Below, in pieces: positions 15,240 through 22,907 of a stretch of DNA of 33,599 nt. This DNA comes from Rikenellaceae bacterium (lineage in GTDB: Bacteria; Bacteroidota; Bacteroidia; Bacteroidales; UBA932). Position 1 is the first letter of the stretch, and each line of letters opens with the position of its first letter. The DNA lies in contig CAAGFN010000032.1 in NCBI GenBank assembly GCA_900769145.1, positions 1 through 33,599 of the forward strand. Reading direction: 5' to 3'. The notes below the pieces were generated by a model. The model was not told the DNA's origin. It searched no databases and worked only from the letters and a program-made list of their open reading frames with translations. The translations under genes were made by a program, and so were the position numbers.

Positions 15240-18200
15240 TTAGAAGGTTATGTCAATACCGAACATATATGATTTCTGCCATGGATAGAATGCCCTGTTG
15301 AAGTTAGTCTGCTTATTGTTGGAGTCAAGTCTGTCGAATGCTCCTTCCGGGTCAATGTAAGCTGTATGCTTCTTGAGAGGTGACCAATAGGCGATATTCT
15401 CTCCTGTAAAATAGAATCTGATTCCTTCTATTCCAATCTTCCTTGTAGCCTGCCTAGGAATGGTGTAGCCTACAGTGAGGTTCTTGAATCTGAGGTAGCG
15501 GATGTTCTGGAGATAACGCGTATTGACTTTTGTAAGCTGTCCGTCGTATGCAAGATATGCATTTGCTCTCGGGAAATAAGCATCCTTGTTGTTCTCATCC
15601 CAGCATTGGCTCAGGAGGTCTTTTGCCATATATGAGGTCATAGGCTGGCAGAAAGGTCCCCAGAATGCGAACGAACGGCTGCTTGGATACCAATAGTGGT
15701 TACCTGTTCCCTGGAAGAATGCGGAAACGTCAAATCCGAACCAATCGAATGAGAGGGTGAAACCATACTGGAGCTTTGCAAGTGAGTTACCGATAATCTT
15801 GCGGTCTCCCGGCTTATTAACGCTGTTGCCACCGAGATCGATCTTGCCGCTTCCGTCGAGATCTTCGAACTTAAGCATACCGCCTCTCCAAATCTTATCC
15901 TTTACTCGAGCGCTGATGTATGAGAGGTCAACCTCAGATGCATAAGCCTGTGCTTCCTCATCACTCTGGAAAAGGTCGTCAGCTACGAAGCCCCAGATTT
16001 CACCTATCTTCATACCCTTATAATATGCTTTTGCAAAGGTCTTGTCAGGGTTTTCATACTTGGTGATTTCTGAATCATAAGTACTGATCATACCCTTGAT
16101 TCCATATCCGAAAGGATGACCTGCGAGCATGAACTGGTCTCTCCAGCTGAGGGAGAACTCGAGACCCTTGGTGCGGAGGTCGGCGGTGTTCTGCTTAGGA
16201 GCGTCCGCACCGTAGAGTGCAGGAAGAGCATAGCCGTCAGTAAGCATATTCTTGGTGTCACGGATGTAAGCCTCACCAGTGAGCTGAAGTCTGCTGTTCA
16301 GCATATCAAGGTCAAGGCCGACATTGTAGTGAACTGAGGTCTCCCAAGTAAGGTCTGAGGAGTTAGGAGCAGAGATACTTGCGTATTTTGCAACAGTACT
16401 GCCTTCACCGAAGTTGTATGCTGCAAAGTTGTGTAGTGTAATTGTACGGTATGCAATGTCGTTTGAAACATTCTGGTTACCGAGTGAGCCATAGGAGGCA
16501 CGGATTTTCAGGTTGTCAACGACTTTCTTTGCAGGAGCGAAGAATGGTTCCTCCGAAATCCTCCAACCGATGGATCCTGAAGGGAAGAGGCCCCAGCGGT
16601 GACCTTTTGCAAATCTTGAGGTTCCGTCATAACGGCCTGAAATTTCCACGAGGTATCTGCCGGCGAAGTCGTAATTGATACGCCCGAAGAAGCCGAGGAG
16701 AGCATATTCGCTCTGACCGCCTGTTACTGTCATTACAGTCTCGCCTTCAGCATTTGTTCCAACAAGAGCAAGGTCGGACATGTTGTCAGCAAGAAGGTAA
16801 AAACCCTTTGCTCCGACATCCTTCCTGTGCTGTGCCTCCCAGTTGCCTCCGACCATCACTGAAAGATTGTGCTTGTCTGCGAAAGTGTTCTTGTAAGTTG
16901 CAAAAATATTCGCAGAATAATAGTTGTATGTCTTGCTTGTCTCCAGGAGGGAGTTCTCTCCTGCGTCTGAATCATAAACTTCAAGATCACCGTCCGGAAT
17001 ACGTCTGTAATAGAAATTGGTCTTCCTGTCGGTGTCCCTGTTCTGATGGAACCGGTATGTGAAGTTTCCTACAATTGAGAGGCCTTTTACAGGAGTAATG
17101 GTCAATTCCGAAGTATTTGCGAAATCTGTTCTCCTTTCGTAGTTCTTGTTGTTCTGCTCACTCATGACGATGTGACGGCCGTTTCCGACAGCATAGTCTG
17201 AATTGAAGAAATTCTTGAGCTTGTAAATCCAGGAGCCGTCCGGATTCTGCATCGGGAAGATTGGAAGAGCATGAGCTGCACTATAGGCAATGGCGTTCTG
17301 AACATCATCCACTCCGATGAATCTGTAGGTTGAACTGTAGAATGAAGTATTGTTGCTGAACTTCATATATTTGTTGATGTCGAAATCAACCTTTGAGCGG
17401 ATGTTGTATTTGTTGAATACGTCAGGATTCTGTTTGATGATACCGGTCTGACGGTCGTAACCTCCGGAAACAAAGTATTTTACGGATTTGGTTCCGCCTG
17501 AGAGGGAGATGTTATGCTGCTGAACAGGATGCCTGTCTTTGAAGAGCATGTGCCACCAGTCGTTGTTACCATAGTAGCGCCACTGTTTCTCACCATTCAC
17601 TACGCGCTCAACAACCCAAGGACGCTCAGGATTCTCCGTCTTGTCGTTCACGCGGGCGAGAAGCTGCTGCATATCGTAGTCGTCATATTTCACATAAAGG
17701 TTGCCCTCGGAAGCCATACGGAACTTGTTGATTGTATAGACCGACCAGTAACCTCTTGTTTCATAATCTGTCGAGGTGGTAGGCTCCTCCCATCCGAAAC
17801 GGCCGCTGTAACGCACTGTGGCCTTTCCTTCACTGGCTTTACCGCTCTTCGTGGTGACGAGAATCACGCCGAATGCTGCCCTTGCGCCGTAAACTGCCGC
17901 AGCGGCTGCATCCTTGATAACCGAGATGGACTCGATATCATTAGGGTTGACACGGTCCAATTCACCCACCGCTCCGTCTATGAGGACGAGAGGATCGGCA
18001 CCGTTGATGGAAGTAAAACCGCGGACATTCAGTTTCCCGGTTGAACCAGGGTTACCTGACGAGGTGCTGATATTCAAGCCTGGTACATTACCCTGGAGCA
18101 TTGCCGATACTGAGTGTGCCGACCTGTTCTCCAATGCTTTGGAATCAACTGCTGTAATGGCACCGGTAAGGTTCACCTTCTTCTGTGTACCATAACCGAC

Positions 18201-18530
18201 AACGACAGTCTCCTCAAGAAGCATATTGTCTTCCTCGAGAGTGACAGTAATCCGCGACGTCCCGGCCGGAACTGTCGTGTTTACAGTCGTATATCCCAAG
18301 CAGGCCACTTCGAGAGTAACATCCCCCTCAGGAATTTTCAATGAGAAAGTTCCATCTGGATCAGTCACAGTACCCTGCCTGGTACCTGCGACCATTACGG
18401 ACGCACCGATAACCGGCTGCTGCTGAGTGTCAAGAACTGTTCCTGACACAAGTCTGTCCTGGGCATTCGCACCCAAAAGGGTCGAAAGCGCAAGCAACAG
18501 AGTTGCAGCAATAGAATTGATAAATCTCAT
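15240..18530 (-). CDS. SusC/RagA-family TonB-dependent outer-membrane transporter
   Basis: 1096-residue TonB-dependent beta-barrel that imports the ligand captured by SusD. The signal peptide is MRFINSIAATLLLALSTLLGANAQ. A carboxypeptidase-regulatory-like beta-sandwich (about 25-105, VSGTVLDTQQQPVIGASV) follows. The plug begins at EETVVVGYGTQKKVNLTGA and contains VPGLNIS, GFTSING, LVLIDGAVGELDRVNPNDI and the AAAAVYGARAAFGVILVTTK signature. The barrel ends with aromatic FGIDITF. No N-terminal STN domain is present, so signalling through an anti-sigma factor is not expected, and no sigma/anti-sigma genes are seen. The plug and N-terminal domain are very close to those of the transporter at 22908; barrel loops differ more. 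It is the second gene of its operon, 39 nt after the phosphoesterase. Confidence 0.95.
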   Translation of the reverse strand: MRFINSIAATLLLALSTLLGANAQDRLVSGTVLDTQQQPVIGASVMVAGTRQGTVTDPDGTFSLKIPEGDVTLEVACLGYTTVNTTVPAGTSRITVTLEEDNMLLEETVVVGYGTQKKVNLTGAITAVDSKALENRSAHSVSAMLQGNVPGLNISTSSGNPGSTGKLNVRGFTSINGADPLVLIDGAVGELDRVNPNDIESISVIKDAAAAAVYGARAAFGVILVTTKSGKASEGKATVRYSGRFGWEEPTTSTDYETRGYWSVYTINKFRMASEGNLYVKYDDYDMQQLLARVNDKTENPERPWVVERVVNGEKQWRYYGNNDWWHMLFKDRHPVQQHNISLSGGTKSVKYFVSGGYDRQTGIIKQNPDVFNKYNIRSKVDFDINKYMKFSNNTSFYSSTYRFIGVDDVQNAIAYSAAHALPIFPMQNPDGSWIYKLKNFFNSDYAVGNGRHIVMSEQNNKNYERRTDFANTSELTITPVKGLSIVGNFTYRFHQNRDTDRKTNFYYRRIPDGDLEVYDSDAGENSLLETSKTYNYYSANIFATYKNTFADKHNLSVMVGGNWEAQHRKDVGAKGFYLLADNMSDLALVGTNAEGETVMTVTGGQSEYALLGFFGRINYDFAGRYLVEISGRYDGTSRFAKGHRWGLFPSGSIGWRISEEPFFAPAKKVVDNLKIRASYGSLGNQNVSNDIAYRTITLHNFAAYNFGEGSTVAKYASISAPNSSDLTWETSVHYNVGLDLDMLNSRLQLTGEAYIRDTKNMLTDGYALPALYGADAPKQNTADLRTKGLEFSLSWRDQFMLAGHPFGYGIKGMISTYDSEITKYENPDKTFAKAYYKGMKIGEIWGFVADDLFQSDEEAQAYASEVDLSYISARVKDKIWRGGMLKFEDLDGSGKIDLGGNSVNKPGDRKIIGNSLAKLQYGFTLSFDWFGFDVSAFFQGTGNHYWYPSSRSFAFWGPFCQPMTSYMAKDLLSQCWDENNKDAYFPRANAYLAYDGQLTKVNTRYLQNIRYLRFKNLTVGYTIPRQATRKIGIEGIRFYFTGENIAYWSPLKKHTAYIDPEGAFDRLDSNNKQTNFNRAFYPWQKSYMFGIDITF

Positions 18531-18569
18531 AAAAGGTAGTTTAGTTAATATTGACTGGTTAAATAAATA

Positions 18570-20471
18570 TTATCTGCTGTATGTGTCGATGTTGAAGGCT
18601 TTCGGACGGGTCATTGTCTCGGTATAGACATTACCGAAATTGTCAGTCACCTTGATTTCAAGGGCCGAGGTGGCACTTGACGCCGTGACCTTCCACATGT
18701 GGTTGCAAGCCTTGGTCGTGAAAGAGTCCTCGGCTGTCTTTTTGGATGTAGGTATGTAAGTTATGATGTGAAGCGGGTCCCTGAAGAGACTTGCCGTAGC
18801 CTGGGAAACAGCGAGGGCCTTGCCGTTTTCCGTAACCTCAATACTCCAACCCGGTCCATAGTTCCATACATTGATATATACCTCATTGGTATTATTCGCT
18901 GTCGCCCAACTCCCTGCAACCTTCTCAAACAAAGCCTTCTCCTCAGCAGTCCTTCCGGACATGTAATTTTCGGTGGAGAGATTAATATTGTTGCGGTCGT
19001 AAGTACGGAACTGGATATCTTTGTCCATCTTCGTACCCTTGAACTGCCACTTGAATTCAGTTCCGGTGATATCGAAGATTTCATATCCGCCAGGGGCTCC
19101 GTCAGTCCCGATATGGACTTTGCCGTCGGACTTGTAAACGCAGTCCCACCAGTCGGCGCAGACGGCACCGCAGTTGTGGTCATACCAGTTGCTTGACTTC
19201 CTGTTTGCCACCTGATGTGTATGACCTGTAATGAAATGAACCTGATCATAGCCGGCCAGGCAACCGAATAATGCTGTCCTGTTTGCCTCAGTGTCAAGGT
19301 TGCTGGTCGTGGCGTGCATTGTGACTACTACCGGTGTGGATTTGGATACATAAGAGAGATCCTTTGCAAGCCAGGCAAGTTCCTCGTTCGTGACGAGTTC
19401 GTTGTACTTCCTGTCATTCTTTCCACCGCCCTTGCTGGTGCTTAAGATATTGTCAAGAACGACATAATGCACCTTGCCAATGTTGAAAGAATAGTAATCC
19501 GGAGCGACCTCCTTGGTGAACTGAACCGCATTTTCGAAATCACCAGGCAGATTCATATCATGGTCGTGATTCCCTATGGTATGGAAAATCGTCAAGTCAC
19601 CAACTTGTTTCACATCATTGAGATACGCCAGGAACTGATATTGCCTGTCATACCAGTAATAGTCCCAGGTCATGTCTCCGAGGGTCACAGCATAAACTTT
19701 GTCTGAGCTATGGCTATTTATATAGTCATTCACTTCGAGACAGAACTCCCTGAACCATTGGCTGTCATTGTTCCTGCCTCCGGCCAGATGCATGTCACCG
19801 AAGACAAGCATTGTATGGTTGGTCTGGTCACCAGCCTCGAAGAGACGGAAATCCACCCTCTCGGCAGTGGAGGCATTTTGCTTGAGAAGCACGTGATTGG
19901 CCGGCAGGACACCTTCGGTGGCCACCTCGTAACCGCTTGGGATAGAGATGAACACATAGCCATACTTCTTGGCAGACTTCATCTGGTATATTCCGTCGGC
20001 ATTGGTAGAAACCACTTCCACGCCGTCCGAGATGACAACGCCCTTGAGCGGCTTGTCGCCGCAATATACCCTTCCGTAAACTGTGCTGCCCTCAGCCGGC
20101 TCTACGCCATCGGAGACAATGATGCGTGTATCTCCAAGTTTCTTGACGGCCTTGCCCCTGCGAACAGACACGGAGTAATTGTCAGTTATGGCGCCATCGT
20201 AGAGGGAGATGGTTACATATTTGGTGGAGATATTGACTATCCCGCAGTCGTGGCTCTTGCCGCCGGAGTCGCCGAGAACTATGATGTCGGAGCTCTCCGG
20301 TGCCTTGCTGAACATGATCCTGAATTTCAAGAGGGCGTCAGTGCCGACATTGATTTCAGCCGGAATGTCAAGCTGGACGTCAAACGAACTGCCGGTTCCG
20401 CTGTCATCAGAACAAGAAACGCAGCATAGCAATACAAAAGATACAAATAATTCCGAGATGAATCGTTTCAT
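18570..20471 (-). CDS. Calcineurin-like phosphoesterase lipoprotein
   Basis: 633-residue metallophosphoesterase predicted on the cell surface or periplasmic face. The lipoprotein signal ends at C20 (CCVSC). An N-terminal beta-sandwich (about 25-215, with EGSTVYGRVYCGDKPLKGVV) precedes the metal-binding core: GDMH (225-228), LGDMTWD, GNHD (300-303), MHATTS and GHTH (416-419). A C-terminal beta domain (from about 465, ending SALEIKVTDNFGNVYTE) matches the three-part calcineurin-like phosphoesterase architecture of Bacteroidota. All two-metal ligands look intact. I choose the ATG at 20471; the open frame runs up to 20585 but adds 38 residues before the signal and covers the conserved promoter-region element. 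ATG 20483 is also possible. First gene of its operon, paralogous to 20945-22855. Substrate unknown. Confidence 0.9.
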   Translation of the reverse strand: MKRFISELFVSFVLLCCVSCSDDSGTGSSFDVQLDIPAEINVGTDALLKFRIMFSKAPESSDIIVLGDSGGKSHDCGIVNISTKYVTISLYDGAITDNYSVSVRRGKAVKKLGDTRIIVSDGVEPAEGSTVYGRVYCGDKPLKGVVISDGVEVVSTNADGIYQMKSAKKYGYVFISIPSGYEVATEGVLPANHVLLKQNASTAERVDFRLFEAGDQTNHTMLVFGDMHLAGGRNNDSQWFREFCLEVNDYINSHSSDKVYAVTLGDMTWDYYWYDRQYQFLAYLNDVKQVGDLTIFHTIGNHDHDMNLPGDFENAVQFTKEVAPDYYSFNIGKVHYVVLDNILSTSKGGGKNDRKYNELVTNEELAWLAKDLSYVSKSTPVVVTMHATTSNLDTEANRTALFGCLAGYDQVHFITGHTHQVANRKSSNWYDHNCGAVCADWWDCVYKSDGKVHIGTDGAPGGYEIFDITGTEFKWQFKGTKMDKDIQFRTYDRNNINLSTENYMSGRTAEEKALFEKVAGSWATANNTNEVYINVWNYGPGWSIEVTENGKALAVSQATASLFRDPLHIITYIPTSKKTAEDSFTTKACNHMWKVTASSATSALEIKVTDNFGNVYTETMTRPKAFNIDTYSR

Positions 20472-20537
20472 AGTAGTTGTCATAAATATCATCAGGTACA
20501 AGTGTGGCCAAATCAATTTCAGGTGTGGAAATATGTG

Positions 20538-20569
20538 TGGTTTGTCATTCCCATAAAATACATTATAGG
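20538..20569 (-). promoter_or_regulatory. Shared cis element, minus-strand arm
   Basis: On the minus strand CCTATAATGTATTTTATG occupies 20569 down to 20552 and is followed by ACAAACCA (20545-20538). The 18 bases are identical to 20855-20872 on the plus strand. The 3' edge of the 18-mer lies 80 bases before the phosphoesterase ATG at 20471. Likely an operator or core promoter common to both operons. No clear TAnnTTTG was found for this arm. Confidence 0.65.
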
Positions 20570-20579
20570 CAATGCGCCC

Positions 20580-20614
20580 CTGCATATTCTTCCGGTTGTT
20601 TATGGGATATGCAG
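20580..20614. repeat. Inverted repeat CTGCATAT / ATATGCAG
   Basis: Eight-base perfect arms at 20580-20587 and 20607-20614 are separated by 19 nt. The repeat lies just upstream of the shared element on the minus-strand side and may be a regulator-binding site for that arm. Confidence 0.4.
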
Positions 20615-20681
20615 AGTTTTGAAATGAAATGAGATGGAAAAACCAATTTTAGAGCCGGCAGGGATGTTAAATTGTTATTAA

Positions 20682-20705
20682 AAATTCCACTTTTTATTGG
20701 AATTT
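20682..20705. repeat. Inverted repeat AAATTCCA / TGGAATTT
   Basis: Perfect 8-base arms at 20682-20689 and 20698-20705 with an 8-nt T-rich spacer. It ends 1 nt before the predicted -33 box of the plus-strand promoter, a typical activator position. Confidence 0.45.
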
Positions 20706-20706
20706 A

Positions 20707-20738
20707 TTTGCACTAAAACATTTTTTCTCTTACCTTTG
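20707..20738 (+). promoter_or_regulatory. Predicted promoter of the plus-strand operon
   Basis: TTTG at 20707-20710, a 20-bp spacer and TACCTTTG at 20731-20738 match the Bacteroidota consensus. Transcription would start near 20745, leaving an unusually long leader of ~200 nt before the ATG at 20945. Confidence 0.6.
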
Positions 20739-20810
20739 TTTCGACTCGTAAATAAAAACGAGCGTTTTATCACTGGAAAGTTTACGAATTTGCTTTCAAA
20801 TCGAAACAAA
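20735..20810. repeat. Nested inverted repeats in the plus-strand leader
   Basis: Outer arms TTTGTTTCGA (20735-20744) and TCGAAACAAA (20801-20810) are perfect. Inside them TCGTAAA (20746-20752) pairs with TTTACGA (20781-20787). AAAACG-AG-CGTTTT forms a small inner palindrome (20755-20768), and ATTTG-CTTT-CAAAT another (20788-20801). They overlap the -7 box and the start of the predicted leader, so they could act as operator DNA or as leader RNA structure. Confidence 0.55.
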
Positions 20811-20854
20811 AACAGGAAGTTTAGAACATTGCCAAATGTGATTGAAACTACGTA

Positions 20855-20883
20855 CCTATAATGTATTTTATGCGAACAAACCA
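20855..20883 (+). promoter_or_regulatory. Shared cis element, plus-strand arm
   Basis: CCTATAATGTATTTTATG at 20855-20872, followed by ACAAACCA at 20876-20883, is the counterpart of the minus-strand element at 20569-20538. It ends 72 bases before the ATG at 20945. It lies inside the leader if the promoter at 20707-20738 is used. Confidence 0.65.
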
Positions 20884-20944
20884 TATAGCATTGTTTTGAT
20901 AACAGTAATACGAGAAGCCAATACCAAAATGAACATATAGCCCC

Positions 20945-22855
20945 ATGAATCAATTCATTAAGTTGCTGTTTGCATTCATTGCCGTCTTGTTGCAGATTTC
21001 ATGTTCTGATTCTGAAAACGGCAATGGCGAGAGTGCATTTGATGTGGATTTTGTTGTGCCCGAATCTGTCACCCTAACCCCTGAAGAGAACACCCTTACT
21101 TTCAGGGTGCGTTTCGCCAAGAGCCCTGAAGAGAGCGACATCATTGTACTTGAAACAGCAGGAAAATCGCACGACTGCCCGATTACCGCAGTCTCGGAGA
21201 AAAACTTTACCATTGATCTTTACGACGGACTGAAGGCAGGAAGCCATACAGTGTCCATAAAGCGAGGTTCCCGGGTCAAGGAGATGGGCGTGATGAATGT
21301 TATCATTTCCACATCCGAAATCAAGCCAGAAAGCGGAAGCACCGTTTATGGAATTGTGACCTGTGACGGCAAAGGTCTCAAGGATGTCGTCGTCTCTGAC
21401 GGTTATGCATTCGCCCTGACTGATGCGGAAGGCGTATATCAGCTCAAATCAGACAAGAGGCTGGGATACGTCTTCGTTTCCCTGCCAAGCGGCTATGAGG
21501 CCACCTGCATTGGCTCACAGCCGAAAATTTATTATACGCTCAAGGCTGATGCCAAAGTGGCCGAGCGGGTGGATTTCACCCTTGTTGAGTCAGGTGACCA
21601 GTCTGATCATGTTCTTCTTGCCATTGGTGACTTGCATCTTGCGAACAGAGGCTCCAGCTCCAACAATGACATGAACCAATATCTCCAGTTCGTCTCGGAT
21701 ATCAATGCGTATATCGCCGCCAACAGCGGACGCAAGGTCTATGCGCTCACGCTTGGCGACATCACCTGGGATATTTATTGGGAAAGCAAGGGTTTCGGCT
21801 TGGACAAAGCCATTGAGTATCTCAACAAGATAAACTCCATCCCGGTCTTCAATACGATTGGGAACCACGATCATGCGGCATTGAACGGGGTTGTCGGCGA
21901 TATGGATTGCGCAAGGTACTGGAGGGAAATCGTCGCTCCTACTTACTATTCATTCAATATCGGAGATGTGCATTATGTCGTGCTTGATGACATTGTGGCG
22001 GACAATCCGGGAGACGGTACTAGAGTTCATAACAATAATCTTACCGATGACATAATCAATTGGCTGAAAAAGGATTTGTCATATATCCCGAAGAGCAAGT
22101 CTGTGGTGCTTGCGATGCATGCCCCTCTGTATTCGCTTCCTGCAGATGACCAGGCTGCTGTTGCGCTGGCGATAAGCGGATATACGAATGCTCAGGTTAT
22201 CTCAGGCCATTCCCACAAGGTAAACAGCAGTGTGGCTGCGACGCATTTTGAGCACAATAGTGGGGCAGCCTGCGCCACCTGGTGGTGGACCGGAAAGAAT
22301 TTCCCGGGAATACACATAGGCCAGGACGGAGCTCCTGGAGGATACCAGATTTTCGAAGTCAGCGGAACCGATTTCAAATGGGCCTTCAAGCCTACAGGAG
22401 GAGATACGGATTTCCAGTTCAGGACCTATGACCGGAACCAGATTTCCATCACTGCTGACAAGTATATGGACTCTTCTGCGGGGAGTACCTACAAGGAAGC
22501 ATTCAATGAGCTGGCCTCGTCGTGGAGTTCCACAAGTACTGAGAATGAGGTCTATATCAATGTCTGGAACTATGACCCGCAGTGGAAAATCGAGGTGACT
22601 GAGAATGGTAACAAGCTGAATGTCACCAAGGTCTCGCTGTGCGATCCGCTCCACCTGATAACCTATTCGGCCCCTGCCATGAAAGGTACTGCAAAGCCGA
22701 CATTCATGACCACTGCTACCGGTCATATATGGAAAGTGAAGGCTTCAAGTGCCACCTCCACCCTGGAGGTAAAGGTCACCGACCGTTTCGGCAATGTCTA
22801 TACCGAGTCGATGAAGAGGCCAAAAACATTCTCCGTGGATACATACAAGTTTTGA
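20945..22855 (+). CDS. Calcineurin-like phosphoesterase lipoprotein
   Basis: 636-residue paralogue of the enzyme at 18570-20471 with the same three-part build. The lipoprotein signal MNQFIKLLFAFIAVLLQISC gives C20. The N-terminal beta domain (about 30-215) has GSTVYGIVTCDGKGLKDVVV. The metallophosphoesterase core has GDLH (228-231), LGDITWD, GNHD (306-309), MHAPLYS and GHSH (421-424), the complete two-metal set. A C-terminal beta domain ends STLEVKVTDRFGNVYTE, nearly the same as its mirror copy. It should hydrolyse a phosphomonoester or diester outside the cytoplasm. First gene of the plus operon, 52 nt before susC. The ATG at 20945 gives a canonical signal peptide. Confidence 0.92.
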   Translation: MNQFIKLLFAFIAVLLQISCSDSENGNGESAFDVDFVVPESVTLTPEENTLTFRVRFAKSPEESDIIVLETAGKSHDCPITAVSEKNFTIDLYDGLKAGSHTVSIKRGSRVKEMGVMNVIISTSEIKPESGSTVYGIVTCDGKGLKDVVVSDGYAFALTDAEGVYQLKSDKRLGYVFVSLPSGYEATCIGSQPKIYYTLKADAKVAERVDFTLVESGDQSDHVLLAIGDLHLANRGSSSNNDMNQYLQFVSDINAYIAANSGRKVYALTLGDITWDIYWESKGFGLDKAIEYLNKINSIPVFNTIGNHDHAALNGVVGDMDCARYWREIVAPTYYSFNIGDVHYVVLDDIVADNPGDGTRVHNNNLTDDIINWLKKDLSYIPKSKSVVLAMHAPLYSLPADDQAAVALAISGYTNAQVISGHSHKVNSSVAATHFEHNSGAACATWWWTGKNFPGIHIGQDGAPGGYQIFEVSGTDFKWAFKPTGGDTDFQFRTYDRNQISITADKYMDSSAGSTYKEAFNELASSWSSTSTENEVYINVWNYDPQWKIEVTENGNKLNVTKVSLCDPLHLITYSAPAMKGTAKPTFMTTATGHIWKVKASSATSTLEVKVTDRFGNVYTESMKRPKTFSVDTYKF

Positions 22856-22907
22856 TTACGCTGAAACTAACATAATAACAACTTATTAATATTAACACAC
22901 TAATCGT

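Noticed and set aside
20472..20585. 38-residue extension of the minus-strand phosphoesterase
   Set aside because: It buries the lipoprotein signal peptide and translates the shared 18-bp element; the ATG at 20471 gives a canonical signal.
20678..20953. 91-codon minus-strand frame in the divergent intergenic region
   Set aside because: AT-rich, with no domain, overlapping the inverted repeats and the start of the plus-strand gene; no ribosome-binding site seen.
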